A DNA stretch of 64,000 nucleotides from Castanea sativa (GCF_040712315.1 NC_134018.1:2046001-2110000), one strand, 5' to 3'; shown: positions 21,703-35,776, numbered from the stretch's first letter. Notes: generated by a model not told the origin, from the sequence alone. Numbers and translations: made by a program.

Positions 21703-24505
21703 ACCCCCCTCAACCTCAAGGTGGATGTGAGACTAATTTGAGGTTGTCAACTAAATCACGAAGGCGTCCCTTAGAATGTGACTTGGTGAAGATGTCTGCA
21801 AGTTGATCTTTAGAGGAGACGGAGTAGAGCTTGAGAGCACCATGTACAAGATGATAACGGATAAAATGACAATCAATCTCAATATGTTTAGTCTGTTCAT
21901 GGAAGAAATCATTGTGAGGAATATGAATGGCACTTTGATTATCACAATAAAAAGGAGTAGAAAAGGACGTAGATACACCTAAGTCCTTAAGAAGCCATCG
22001 TAGTCAAAGGAACTCAGATGTGGTATTAGCAAGGGCATGATATTCTGCTTCAGTACTGGAGCGGACCACAAAGGTTTGTTTCTTACTTCACCAGGAAATC
22101 AAGGAAGAGCCAAGGAGAAAGCAATAGCCAGTGGTGGACCTACGATTAGTGGGATCTCCTGCCCAATCAGCATCAGAGAATGCACAGAGTACAAGAGAAG
22201 ATTGAACTAAATAGAAAATGCCATGAAAGAGAGTGTGCCCTTCAAGTATCGAAGAATGTGCAGAATAACAGCGTAGTGAGTCAATCGTGGAGCAGACAAA
22301 TACTAGCTGACCTGATAAACAGCATAGCAAATGTCTAAACAAGTAACTGTGAGATAAACTAGGCTGCTAACCAAACATCTGTAAAGAGAAGGATTAGACA
22401 ATGGTTTCTCCCCTGAGGGAGTCAGATGCGCATTAAGCTCAACTGGAGTGTCAACAGTCTTGCTGTCAGTGAGTCCAGCTTGAGACAAAAGGTCAGAAGT
22501 ATACTTGGCTTGAGTAATATAAAGACCATTTGTAGAATGAGTGATTACAAGACCCAAGAAATAGCTAAGGTGTCCAAGATCTTTCATCTCAAACTATTGA
22601 CTGAGAAAATTCTTGAGTTCTTGTATGCTACTAAGGTCATCACCAGTTATGATCATATCATCCACATAGAAAAGAAGTAAAATGGTGCATTTATCAGTGC
22701 GAAAAAGAAATAAGGCAACATCATAAGGACTGGCAGTGTAACCAAAGCGAAAGATGGTAGAGCTGAACTTTGTAAACCAAGCTCGTGGAGCTTGTTTAAA
22801 ACCATACAATTCACGTCAAAGGCGACAAATCTTGTTTGATTCAATAGAGAGACCTGTAGGAGGTTGCATATAAACTTCTTCACTCAAATCCCCATTGAGG
22901 AAGGCATTTTTAACATCCATCTGAAAGAGATCTCATTTTCTTGCAGCGGCAATAGCTAAAAGGGCACGAACATATGAGATGCGAGCAACTAGAGCAAAGG
23001 TCTCTTCATAATCAATCCTATACTCATGTGTAAAACCTTTTGCAACAAGACGAGCCTTATAGTGCTCAATGGACCCATCGGAGCAAGTCTTAATCTTGTA
23101 GATCCACTTACAACCAACCACAGACTATCTAGGAGGGAGAGTAACCAGATCCCAAGTATGATTTTTGGTTAATGTATCATCTTCTTCTTATATTGCAATC
23201 TGCCATAAAGGGTCAGTGGAGGCCTCACGGTAGGTTTGAGGCTCGTGGAGTGTAGCAAGGGTAGTATAACAATGATAATCAAGTAAATGTGTAGGAATGG
23301 ATCTTACCCAGGTTGAGTGGCAAGGTGGAATGTCTTGTGAAGGTGGAATGTCTTATGGAGGATCTTCAGGCGGAGCAGGAGCAGGGGACCCAGGTTCAAG
23401 TTGGGGTAGCTCATCATTAACTTGTTCATCTTCAACCTGTCTAGAAGGAATATCAAAAATATTTGGAGGTTGGATAGAGAAATCAAGAGTATTTGGAGAA
23501 GGAACATGAGACTCATCTGGAAAAACTTCTAAAACAGAAGAGGTAGTTAGGGAAGAACAAAAGTGAGAGAGTTCAACAAACAAGCGGTGTTCCCAGAAGA
23601 CAACATTACGAGAAACACGAAGACGATGAGACACAGAATCATAACACTGATACCCCTTTTGTGTTTTGCCATAACAAAGGAAACAACAAAGTCTAGACCG
23701 AGGCTCAAGTTTGCTGTGCTCATGAGGCTGAAGAAGAACGAAATAAGCAAATCCAAAGGAGCAAAGGTGATGGTAGTCAGGGGGTGACCCAAAGAGGCGC
23801 TTATACGGAGTTTGATTATGGATGACAATGCTTGGAATGCGGTTAATGGCATGTACAACATGAAGAGCAGCTTCACCCCAAAATGGATGAGGAACTTTGG
23901 TAGAAAGAAGAAGAGCACGAATATTGTCAAGAATGTGACGTAATTTTCATTCAGCTCGACCATTTTGCTGAGAGGTACCTAGACAAGTTAGATGATGTAC
24001 AGTGCCATAGGAGTGTAACAGAGCTTGAAAAGCATATTGAGTATATTTAAAAGCATTATCAAATCGAAAAATTTTGATACGTTTGGGAAATTTCAAAAGA
24101 AGATTTCATAGGAAAGATCCAACTATAACGAGAATAATTATCAATAAAAACAACAAAATATCGAGATCCACCAATACTAGCAACAGGAGAATGTCTCCCA
24201 TCAGAATGAATTAACTCAAAAATGATATTAGAAATGGAGTCACTGTTATTAAAAGGTAAAGCTGGCTGTTTTCTTAACTGGCATGAAGTACAATCAAAGT
24301 TGTCTTTGGACACAGAACCTAACAGACCCTTAGAAGCTAATTGTTGTACCCGAGAAGAGGGTGCATGACCAAGAAGAGAATGTCAAAGTGCGAGAGAAGG
24401 TAAGGAAGAAACCGCAGCAGCAGCAGCAGCAACAGACACTAGAGTAACATGTGGAAGATGAAGATTGCCCATGTGGAAGATGAAGAATGCCAAAGATTGC
24501 CCACT
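21703..24505 (-). pseudogene. Ty1/copia polyprotein remnant, 5'-truncated
   Basis: Minus-strand fragments follow copia order. GAG-pre-integrase and integrase core lie at about 23550-24480 (a zinc-binding CTSCQL segment and an FVVFIDNYSRYSW core), a Pro/Ser-rich connector at about 23300-23640, reverse transcriptase at about 22300-23125 (GCKWIYKIK, the FYVDDMIITGDD catalytic box, KDLGHLSYFLG), and RNase H at about 22088-22342 (FSDADWAGDPTNRRSTTGY). Frameshifts and stops break the frame between fragments. The gag region and 5' LTR are missing: homology ends near 24505. It is a dead relic. Confidence 0.88.
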
Positions 24506-26800
24506 AGGGATGTGATGAAAAATTATTTAATTTGCAAACACATAATACTCATCACACCCCTAGGTTTTTTTGTGATTGAAAAATGTAGTAATCCTAAATT
24601 ATAATAAATACTCTAAATTAACTCTTACCCAAAAAATAAAAGAGCCTCAAGCGCATGCTCAGAGGCTAGTTTGTTAGTAAAGAATATTAAGTTTAAAAGA
24701 TCAAGATTTATATTTTTTTACCAAAAAAATGGATAAAGTCCAAATGTCTCATCTGCAATAAATCCCAAAACGCAATCAATTAAGAACTACTCACGCGCGT
24801 GCTCAGAAGCTAATTTGTCAATAAAGAATATTAAGTTTAAAAGATCAAGATTTATTTTTTTTTTTACCAAAAAAATGGATCAAGATTTAGAGGGACAACT
24901 CCAAAGTCCAAACGTCTCATCTACAATAAATCCCAAAACACAATCAATTAAGAACTACTATTTTTCTTATAAGAGGATTACTAAAGTGACTTAAAAGTGA
25001 ATTTTTTAAAAACTTTTAATAGAGATGAGCTATCAATTCGTGTAAAGCCACCTTAAAGTATTCTTTTAAAAACAATTTTATGTTAACTTGAACTAAAATT
25101 TGTATATTAAGTCAATGCAATGTGAAGTATGACTCAATACAACAACTAAAAGAATAGATCTAAATTGACGGTGTGAATACATAATCCAAAGACAAACTTA
25201 AGCAGAAATAGAGAAACTTGAAATGATACAAAGTAACTCAAAAGGGGAATAACAGCACAAAAAGATTAGGGGCATTAAGCAAATGAATGCCCAATTTGCC
25301 CACAATTATAGCCGATTCTCATCCATGCCATGGTCATATCCTTCTTATTAGGGCTATCTCATCATTCTAATTAGGGCGATTCTTGACTGCCCTTGATGCC
25401 AATAAAGTAATCATATCTGCAAGTATCACATAACATAAAAAATCACCATTATAAGTTGACTTTATGCCATAAAAGAACATTTGTCATTTCCAATAAAACT
25501 TCAATTCCAGATATATTCAATCACTCACACGCGTGCTCCTTCTTTTGGCTTTTCTCTCCCCATTTCTTCATGCCTGTTAAAAAAGATTAGATTTAGGAAA
25601 GGATTATAGTTATCTGACTCTACCATGAAAGAGTCAAATGACTGTCATCCTATCTCATACTAATATTTTTCTTATACACTACCCACATTAAAGAGTTCAA
25701 ATCCACAAACAAATAATACCATAAATTTTTGTGTGGAAGTTAATTTTTTTTTATTGAAATGGATTTAAGATTTTTTACATCCATGGCTAACACAACAACA
25801 AAATACAATGAACATTCATAGCAGTTCATTAATCCTGAATTCGGCCAATTGAGGAGACATTCTAGAAAAAATGACTCAAGAAAAAATGTATGAAGTGATG
25901 GAATAATGTGATCAGGACCATCAGACACTCTTGAATAATAACAACAACAAAAAAGTTCTGAATTATAATTACTACAAATTGAAAGGTGTACCGATACCCT
26001 TAATAATACTTCTAGCAAACAAAGTATCATAATCTTCTAAACCCATAGCCCCAATCTATCTGTCCCGGCCTTCCTATTGAGGACCAACAATGACATCAAA
26101 ATTGGTATCAGTTTATGAACAGGATTTGAAAAAACTATGAAGACTTAACAAAGTGAGAGTGAAAGATGGTGGAAGAAGATTGGGTGGATGACAGAAGAAG
26201 AAACTAAAGGAGAAGGATAATATTGTGGTGGATGTTAGAACGTGGTTTATTTTTTTGGAGAACGAACATGGTTTTAATAGGTGTGGCAATCCGATTTTTA
26301 CAACTACCTTCAGTTATCTTTCTTTTTGAAGCATAAGATATATTTGAAAGTAGGGTTTTTTTTGGATAAATTTGAAAGTGGTTTTTTTTGTAGAGAAAGG
26401 TTTTTTTTTTTTATAGAAGTTGAACGTGGGTTTGAATGTGGTATTTGAAAGTTTTTGGATTTCTTTTGGATATGATTGATATTTACTTTTTCGTATATTT
26501 TTTTCTTCAAAAAAAAAAAAAGAGATTTAAGGAAAAAAGAAAAAAGCTAAATGTGATGAGATTAAGGGAAACTCGGGTATTGAAAAAAAAAAAGTTCAGT
26601 TTTATTTTTTTATTACTTTTTTTATGCAAAGAAAAAAACAGTCAAGTCTTGATAAAGGAAGAAAAAAAAAAAAAACTGAAGAAAGAAAATTGAAAACGTG
26701 GAGTAATGCTTGGAGTTAAACGTGAAATTTGTTTCTGAATAAGTGGGTTAGTGGCATAGTAATCCTATTTTGTAGACAATGTTTTAGTGGGAGTTAAAAT
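24506..26800. other. Gene-free interval with a 144 bp tandem duplication
   Basis: Two copies of a roughly 144 bp segment lie at about 24651-24794 and 24795-24960; both include GCTCAG, an AAGAATATTAAGTTTAAAAG tract and a run ending ACCAAAAAAATGG. The second carries a short extra piece. The rest is AT-rich with long A and T runs at 26340-26690. I see no supported gene. Confidence 0.6.
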
Positions 26801-26804
26801 AAAA

Positions 26805-29800
26805 GAAAAGAAAAATAAAATCCATCAACCTTGATTTCTTATGAAATCCATCAACGTTGGTTTCCTATTTTTTTGCAACTTCAAGCAAAAAAAAAAAGAA
26901 AAAAGAAACCATCAACGTTGGGTTCCCCTTTTTTTTTTTTTTTGCAACTTCAAGCAAAAAAAATAAAAATAAAAAACCATCAACGTTGGTTTCCTTTTTT
27001 TCTTTGCAACTTCAACCAAAAAAAAACCATCAACGTTGGTTTAATTTTTTTTGTTTGCAACTTCAAGCAAAAAAAAAGAAAAAAAGAAGAGAAGATAAGG
27101 TAAGATAATGATATAATAAAAGAAAAGAAAAATAAAAAAATATAAGAAAAGATAAGATAATGATAATGATAATGTTAACAAAGTGGAGTCCTTTTAGTAT
27201 CTAAATGACGATAAAATAATATATTTTTGTTGGAGATAAAATAACCCTTTTTTTACAAATTAAACCATAATCCAAGACTTTCAGAAAAAAAAAAAAAAAA
27301 AAAAAAAAAAGTTACTAACCTGAGGGAAACAACCTTCAACCTTGAGCGTTATGATGGCAAGGCATTAAGCTTGGTGGCAAAAAAAAACCTGTACATATAA
27401 TAGAACCTATTCGATGTGGCCCAAAAAAAAAAAATCAGACTTAAAAAATGAACATGAGGGAAACAAACTTCATGCATACAGAAATAAAACCTGTTCCATA
27501 TGGCCCAAAATCAGTTCGTGTAGTCATCATTAAAGACAAAAATGTGAGATCAGAGAGAGAGAGGGTTGAGGTTTGATATAAGAAAAAACTTACCAAAAAT
27601 CTATGTTGTTGTTGTTGTAGTTTGTATTGAAATCTGAAGCAAAGAGGTGGGTGAAAGGAGTTTGAAAACACAGAATTGAGAGAATTGCATAACTGAAGAA
27701 GAAGCAATTTGAGTTTGAAAACAAACGTAAGTGTACTGGAAGTGTGCTCCTATTTTGTAGATAGTGTTTTACATGGAAGTTAAAGAACCATTTTTACCAA
27801 ATTTTGCCCTTACTTAAACATAGGCTGTAGGGGTATTTTAGACCCAAAAAAAATTCTTTACAAAACTATCGTTTTGTCTCTACTTAAACCTAGGGATGTA
27901 GGGGTATTTTGAAATATATAAAAATCCACTCTAAACAGGTGCAGCCGCTTAAATAGTAGTATAGATGACGATAAAATAATATATTTTTGTTGGAGATAAA
28001 ACAACCATTTTTTTACAAATTAAACCAAAATCCAAGACTTTCAAAAAAAAAAAAAAAACATCAATGTTGGTTTCCATTCTTTTTATTTGCAACTTCAAGC
28101 AAAAAAAAAAAAAAAAAAAAAAAAGAAGAAGAAGAGAAGATAAGGTAAGATAATGATATAATAAAAGAAAAGAAAAATAAAAAAATATTAGAAAAGATAT
28201 GATAATGATATGAAAATGTTAATGATAATGTCAACAAAGTGGAGTCCTTTTAGCATCTAAATGATGATAAAATAATATATTTTTGTTGGAGATAAAACAA
28301 CCATTTTTTTTACAAATTAAACCATAATCCAAGACTTTCAAAAAAAAAAAACATTATTAACCTGAGGGAAACAACCTTCAACATTGAGCGTTATGATGGC
28401 AAGGCATTAAGCTTGGTGGCAAAAAAAAAAACCTGTACATATAATAGAACCTGTTCCATGTGGCCCCCCCAAAAAAAAAAATCAAACTTAAAAAATGAAC
28501 ATGAGAGAAACAAACTTCATGCATACAAAAATAAAACTTGTTTCATATGGCCCAAAATTATGTGCAGTCATCATTAAAGAAAAAAAAGTGAGATCAGGGA
28601 GAGACATGGCTGAGATTTGATATAAGAAAAAACTTACCTCAAATCTATACTGTTGTTGTTGTCATTTGTATTGAAATCTGAAGCAAAGAGGTGGGTGAAA
28701 GAAGTTTGAAAAAACAAAATTGAGAGAATTGCATAATTGAAGAAGAAGCAATTTGAGTTTGAAAACTAACGTAAGTGTACTGAAAGTGTGCTCCTATTTT
28801 GTAGATAGTGTTTTACGTGAAAGTTAAAGAACCATTTTTACCAAGTTTTTCCCCTACTTAAACATAGGCTGTAGGGGTATTTTAGACACAAAAAAAAAAT
28901 ATTTACCAAACTATTGTTTTGTCTCTACTTAAACCTAGGGATGTAGGGGTATTTTGGAACAAAAGAAAATCCACTCCAAACAGGTGCAGCCGCTTAAATA
29001 GTAGTATAGATAAGTTATCCAGTATCATTCTTGCTTTAGCAAATTTGCATATACAACAATTGCTTACAAAGTCATCAAATGTGTAATGAAAGGCACAGAA
29101 AAGAACAATATTAAATTTCATAAGGTAAGATATTTATGTTACAAAAAATGTTTTCTATCAACTACTTCATAGATTGACTACCATTTCATTCACCCGAATT
29201 CATCCAATGTGTCTGCTACGCAACCTAACCAAATTGTCGATATGTCACCCTAAAAAAAATACAAAAAAAGAGAGAGTAAGGTTTAAATATAAGAAAAATA
29301 ACAAACAAAAATAATAAGAGGAAGAGAGGGCACCATTTAGAACACATACACTAAAATAATGAGCCAAACCTGATAACCACAAAGAAAAAAAAAATCAATA
29401 TATATAATTCCTATTGTTTAAAAAATAGTCATTAATTAGAGAAAATACTTAAACACCCGTCAAACTATCCAAATAAAAGAAAAGAAAAATAAAATCTATC
29501 AACCTTGATTCCTATCAAATCCATCAATGTTGGTTTCCTATTTTTTTGCAACTTCAAGCAAAAAAAAAAAAAAAAAAAAAGATAATCAAAGTTGGTTTCC
29601 CTTTTTTTTTTGGCAACTTCAAGCAAAAAAAAAAAAGAAAAAAAAAAAAGAAGGTAAGGTAAGATAATGATAAAATAAAAGAAAAGAAAAATAAAAAAAA
29701 TATTAGAAAAGATAAGATAATGATATGAAAATGATAATGATAATGTCAACAAAGTGGAGTCTTTTTAGTATCTAAATGACGATAAAATAATATATTTTTG

Positions 29801-31531
29801 TTGGAGATAAAACAACCATTTTTTTACAAATTAAACCATAATCCAAGACTTTCAAAAAAAAAAAAAAAACGTTACTAACCTGAGGGAAACAACCTTCAAC
29901 CTTGAGCGTTATGATGGCAAGGCATTAAGCTTGGTGGCAAAAAAAAAAACATGTACATATAATAGAACCTGTTCAATGTGGCCCAAAAAAAAAAAAATCA
30001 TACTTAAAAAATGAACATGAGAGAAACAAACTTCATGCATACAGAAATAAAACTTGTTCCATATGGCCCAAAATTAGTTCGTGCAGTCATCATTAAAGAA
30101 AAAAAAGTGAGATCAGGGAGAGAGAGGGTTGAGATTTGATATAAGAAAAAACTTACCTCAAATCTATACTATTGTTGTTGTCGTTTGTATTGAAATCTGA
30201 AGTAAAAAGGTGGGTGAAAGGAGTTTGAAAACACAAAATTGAGAGGATTGCATAACTGAAGAAGAAGCAATTTGAGTTTGAAAACTAACGTAAGTGTACT
30301 GGAAGTGTGCTCCTATTTTGTAGATAGTGTTTTACGTGAAAGTTAAAGAACCATTTTTATCAAGTTTTTCCCCTACTTAAACATAGGCTGTAGGGGTATT
30401 TTAGACAAAAAAAAAATTCTTTACCAAATTATCGTTTTGTCTCTACTTAAACGTAGAGATGTAGGGGTATTTTGAAACATAAAAAAATCCACTCCAAACA
30501 GGTGCAGTCGCTTAAATAGTAGTATAGATGATGATAAAATAATATATTTTTGTTGGAGATAAAACGACCATTTTTTTACAAATTAAACCATAATCAAAGA
30601 CTTTCAAAAAAAAACCATCAATGTTGGTTTCCTTTTTTTTTTTTTTTTGCAACTTCAAGCAAAAAAAAAAAAAGAGAGAAGATAAGGTAAGATAATGATA
30701 TAATAAAAGAAAAGAAAAATAAAAAAAATATTAGAAAAGATAAGATAATGATAATGATAATGATAATGTTAACAAAGTAGAGTCCTTTTAGTATCTAAAT
30801 GACGATAAAATAATATATTTTTGTTGGAGATAAAACAACCATTTTTTTACAAATTAAACCATAATCCAAGACTTTCAAAAAAAAAAAAAAAAAAACGTTA
30901 CTAACCTGAGGGAAACAACCTTCAACCTTGAGTGTTATGATGGCAAGGCATTAAGCTTGGTGGCAAAAAAAAAACCTGTACATATAATAGAACCTGTTCC
31001 ATGTGGCCTAAAAAAAAATCAGACTTAAAAAATGAACATGAGGGAAACAAACTTCCTGCATACAGAAATAAAACTTGTTCCATATGGCCCAAAATTAGTT
31101 CATGTAGTCATCATTCAAGAAAAAAAAGTGAGATCAGGGAGAGAGAGGGCTGAGATTTGATATAAGAAAAAACTTACCTCAAATCTATACTGTTGTTGTT
31201 GTCGTTTGTATTGAAATCTGAAGCAAAGAGGTGGGTGAAAAGAGTTTGAAAACACAAAATTGAGAAAATTGCATAACTGAATAAGAAGCAATTTGAGTTT
31301 GAAAACTAACGTAAGTGTATTGGAAGTGTGCTCTATTTTGTAGATAGTGTTTTACATGGAAATTAAAGATCCGTTTTTACCAAGTTTTGCCCCTACTTAG
31401 TATTTTAGACAAAAATTCTTTTTTTACCAAACTATCCTTTAGTTTTGTCTCTACTTAAACCTAGGGATGTAGGGGTATTTTGAAACATAAAAAAATCCAC
31501 TCTAAACAGAGCACTTAAATAATAGTATAGA
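26805..31531 (-). mobile_element. Array of four Helitron-like units of about 1 kb
   Basis: Four related units end at 27965, 29010, 30528 and 31531. Three end in CTTAAATAGTAGTATAGA and the fourth in a close variant. Read on the minus strand this is a 5' terminus beginning TCTATACTACTATTTAAG with A before it, a pattern common at Helitron 5' ends. Units share a CCAAGACTTTC tract, a CTGAGGGAAACAACCTTC tract and two GTAGGGGTATTTT tracts. A block around GATGACGATAAAATAAT occurs twice per unit, giving a compound structure. Units 2 and 3 are separated by about 470 bp of other sequence. I could not find a convincing hairpin-CTRR 3' end, so the class is tentative. No Rep/helicase frame is seen. Confidence 0.5.
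26848..27080. repeat. Short tandem repeat within Helitron-like unit 1
   Basis: Four successive copies of CCATCAACGTTGG-T-rich-GCAACTTCAAGC-A-rich, about 50-65 bp each, occur here. The other units have one or two copies (near 28060, 29520-29630 and 30616). Confidence 0.75.
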
Positions 31532-32192
31532 TATGAACTTGTAAATAAAAAAAAAATAAAAAAATTAATATATGTTGAAGAAAAATAAATGAAAGCAACC
31601 AAATGTTATCGGAAAAACACCCCAGAATTTGAGTTGGGCAACATCAACATTATTTTGAGAAACAACTTAAGAGTTTGGTCACAGAAGAAAATGTTAACAG
31701 ATGGGCCATCTCACAGAAGAAAAAGGATACAAAGAAAAGAAATAATTCAGTGTCCTCAGCTATATATATCTTTTTTTTGCTGAACAGTATCTTCAGCTAT
31801 ATGATTGAGACAAGGTTTGGTTTGGTAATCATGTATTTGTCTAATTAATTAATAGGTCATGACAGATATCACTGTACACAGGACATATCTAGGTTCTAAT
31901 TTCTAAAAGATCACATGGAAAATAATATTAAAAAAACATAAAGAAGAAAGTGGACCTCTTACTCCATATGTGAAAGCTTCATTGTTCAAAACAAGATGGG
32001 GTCTCTAACTTTTGCAAATTCCTAAACAACGAAACATAAACAAAAATTAATTATACGCCAATATTGTTTCATGAATGCGATATCTTGGTAGGTAATGTTA
32101 ATAAAATAATAGGGATGCCATTCGAGGAAGTTGACATGCATGTATATAGAGTTTATTTTCGTAATTAGAAGGTTTTATTCAAGGAATATTAC

Positions 32193-32759
32193 TTATGAAG
32201 CACGGGTACGGGTGTAGGTGCGGGACTCGGCAATTAAAAAATTATTAAAAATATTTTTATTTATATTTTCTATATATTTTTACTATTAAAATATTCTTAA
32301 AAAACATATTACTATGCCTTGATTCACAAAACAAAGAAAGTAGAAAGCAAGAAACACAAAACAAAACACAAAACCAAAAAGAAAACACAAAAGAAGCAAC
32401 AAATATTCAAAATAAAATTGAAGAATGACAGATTTAGGGTTTTTGGGTCTCATTTAGAGCCAATTTCAACTGTTCCGGCATGATTCAAGGCCGATTTCGG
32501 CTGTTTCGGCCGTTTCGGTCGCTGGCCGATACGACCTGATACTGTCGATACGGCCCGATTCTGGCCGATTCGGCACCTATCGGCGTGAATCAGCACGAAT
32601 CGGCGCGAATCGAAGCTGAGTCGGCAGAGAAAAAAAAAAACGTGACAAACGCGGCCCGACGTGGCACTGACACACGAGCAGCGGTGTCCCTTGCATGTCT
32701 CTCGTCGCGCCGCGTTGGACGCGGGTGCGGCACTTTTGGCGCCGCATCCGTGCATCATA
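32193..32759. mobile_element. TIR transposon with GAAGCACGGGT termini, copy 1
   Basis: This insertion, missing from block A (2876-2886), starts TTATGAAGCACGGGTACGGG and ends in an imperfect inverse (CCGTGCATCATA). Flanks are GAATATTAC and GAATATTAT, a 9 bp duplication with one change. The interior has a GC-rich cluster of GATTCGGCACGAATCGGCG-type repeats. A sister copy is at 51598-52395. The 9 bp duplication suggests a MULE-like element; no transposase is seen. Confidence 0.68.
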
Positions 32760-33475
32760 GAATATTATAGAACATGAAGTTTATGTGTTTGAGTTCAATG
32801 GTCTAGGTCTTTTTCCTGATGTTAAGGATCTGAAGCGCACTTGACAGGTTCATCCTCTTTTAATATTTTACTTCCTGGAAACTATTCAATGATTTTTTTT
32901 TTTTTGTGATTATACATTTGAATTAAAAAATGTAATCTAGTACCACCCTCAAACAGCAGTATTAAAATACTGATCTTGGTACGGAAGAATATACCAGGAA
33001 CAAAGAAAACAAGTCTGTTATTCTATGTTGATTTGATGACAGAAATTATCTTATTTTCTTTTAGACAGACAAACGGACCACATATTTATACTACTAGAAG
33101 TCAAATTAATTGTTCACACTTTAATAGTTATCTCTCTCTCTCTCTCTCACGTTTTTTCTGTGGTCAAGAAATCTTCACTTGTGCTTTATGATTGGCGCTT
33201 TTCAAACAGAAACAAGTTTGATTTTTTGTTTTTTCTTACTTCAATATATAAGTTTAATTTTTCTTTTGTCTACGAATTCCAAATAGTATGATTAGAATCC
33301 TTATTCCATGACACCTTGACCATATTCCAGTGGGGTTCACATAGCAGATCTAGAAGGTCCCTGAACAGGGTTCGAGTCAAGAATTTTGTTTGGAAGCTCG
33401 GATTACAGTATTGAACCATAGTTAAACTACACAAATTTATACATACATATGCATACATATAAGTGTATATGATTG

Positions 33476-33506
<31 letters not shown>

Positions 33507-33842
33507 GTTCTTGATCCAATTTCTCTTTTAGAATTTTGAATAGCATATATCATTTCATCAAATATATTTTTATTTTTATTTCCATTTTATAAATATTTTT
33601 GGCATCTTTAAAATCTACCAATTTGAAAGTGAGAATTTATGAGATCTATTTTTTTTTTTTTTGCTTCTAGTTTTATGGGAAAGCTCATACTTTTTGGAGG
33701 GTCAAGAGAAAAAAATAAATTTTAGTTATATTTATAAAATGATTGATATTATATAATAAATGTTGTGTTCTAGAAGCCACGATTTCAGATTCCATCAATT
33801 AGCTATCTTTTTTATGTAATGAGTTTATACATTATTATTAAC

Positions 33843-34433
33843 TAGTCGTTAACCCGTGCTATGCACGGGAACTTACCTATTTATGAGGTAGACTAAAATA
33901 ATTTTATAAAATTTTAAATTGATTAAGAAATTACATGATTTGCTCTTATATAATTTCAATTTGTGTTACAAATTGATGAAGAAACCATTGCTTGAATGTG
34001 TAGTGGCTTATAAAAAATTTGTCAGACAATTTCAGATACTGCAAAAAAATAATTCAAAAATTTAGCTATTAAAACTTTTGAAAGGCCAAAAAATATTAAA
34101 GAAAAATGATTAATGTTTGAGTTTGAGTTTAAGTTAAACTTGTTAGAGAGGTAAAGTTTCATTATTTGTTAAGTTTGGATTAAATAAAATAATTTTGTTA
34201 AAAAAAATGATGAGTTTGAGTTTAAGTTGGACTTGTAAAATAGAATTTCACTTCTTATTAAGTTTGGACTAAACGAAAATAATTTTGTTTAAAAAAAATA
34301 ATGAGTTTGAGTTTAAGTTAAACTTGTTAGAGAGATAGAGTTTCACTCCTTGGTAAGTTTGGATTAAATAAAAATAATTTTATTTAAATATTGTGCTGAC
34401 ATGAAAAATTGTGGGAGTTTCAGAAGTTTCGGT

Positions 34434-34439
<6 letters not shown>
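33843..34439 (-). mobile_element. Helitron 3' end fragment
   Basis: On the minus strand the sequence ends with the hairpin CCCGTGCATAGCACGGG, a short spacer and CTAG followed by T, the standard layout of a Helitron 3' terminus; on the plus strand an A precedes it. Block A lacks the insertion (3955-3965). Three tandem copies of a 91-92 bp unit lie at about 34118-34390. A 5' TC end is not found and a probable solo LTR adjoins on the right, so it is a fragment or composite. Confidence 0.68.
34118..34390. repeat. Three tandem copies of a 92 bp unit
   Basis: Copies start near 34120, 34212 and 34303 with GAGTTTGAGTTTAAGTT and each ends in a TAATTTT-A-rich tail. The array lies within the Helitron fragment. 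Confidence 0.8.
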
Positions 34440-34475
<36 letters not shown>

Positions 34476-35226
34476 GGTAAAATAAATAAAATGCGTATTT
34501 GGGCTTTGGGCCTAATTTGTCGGTGTAAATCTGTCCAAGCAGAATCTTTGAGGCCCACAGACCAGTTCACTACAAGAGGTGAAGGAGTTGTCCGAGGAAG
34601 GGTACTTCCTCGGACGGGCCCAGTAAAGGTCATGGGATGTACCAGGGGATTTAGAGACAGGATTTCAGAAGATCTATTGAGTAGAGACGTGATCCACGCA
34701 ATGGTTAGAAGGAAGAACGTGTGAAAAATATCAGAAGAGAAAAAAGCTACTACCACCGCATTAAAAGCCCTGCACCTACCTCCCCTAGCCACATTAATGG
34801 AGGAATGACTTCTGAACAGTAATATTCAGCCTTCCAGCTATTATTTGAAAACTTCAAGAAGGTGGTTGATGGGACAAGTATCTATTTGGAAAATCTGTGC
34901 TACACGTGAAAGAAAAAGGGAAGAAGAAGAGGGATATAAGAAGATGAGAGAGGTATGAAGAGAGAAGACCTTTTTGAAAACGAAAATTGTAATATTTTGC
35001 TTAAAGAAAGAAAAGCAATATAAGCGGTTCTCGGCTTACGTCCGAGGAGATTTTTTTGTCATATTTATCTATTATTTGCATAGATCGCAGCATTCTAGCC
35101 TGTTTATTAACTCTCCAATATCTCTAATCTAGGTTTCAAACCTATACTCTACAAATTTCATTGTATAAGACTTTTTGGGCCTAAGTCCATCTAGAGATTG
35201 TACTGGGTACAAATTGTATACTTACA
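34440..35226. mobile_element. Probable solo LTR
   Basis: The segment runs from TGTGTG to ACTTACA and is flanked by ATATA on both sides (34435-34439 and 35227-35231). It is absent from block A. The (TG)n start and AT-rich flanks make the duplication less certain than in the other solo LTRs. No protein is encoded; a short frame at 34401-34724 depends on the (TG)n tract. Confidence 0.5.
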
Positions 35227-35776
35227 ATATATATATAACTTATAAAAATAGTTTAGTTTATAAGAAACTCTATTACCAATATATCATGGCGTTTAGGTAA
35301 AACTTTATTACGTGTTTCACGCCAACTAGATTCTATTAAAAAAATTCAATAAATTTACAATATCATATAATTAAATTATTAAGATAGTTTTAATAATATT
35401 ATAATTGAATTATAGTAAGTCATAGAACATTTTATAGAAGGAAAATATTAAAATTACTTTCAATTTTACTAAAAAAAAGTTACAAACTAATATGACAACA
35501 AATTAATGTGATTTTTTTTTTGTTGAGAAACATGCAATTGATATTATATCAACAACATAATAAATAAAATTTTAATTGCTTCTTTTTGTTTCATGTTCAA
35601 AAGATGACAATCTATTTGGAAGGCTTACGCAAGGAAAATACATATTTTTAATTATCAGCTCATGCAAACGTCGTATATTGGAAGCACAAGAAACCAGGAG
35701 AGCAAGAACAAAACAAAGACAAAAGGTTTACATCTCAATTCTCATGGATGAGGTTGCAATATTCATCAAATGCCTA

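Noticed and set aside
26848..27080. Regular repeats with similar spacing, considered as a CRISPR-like array
   Set aside because: Units are adjacent copies with A/T-run length changes, no unique spacers, and the context is a plant transposon array.
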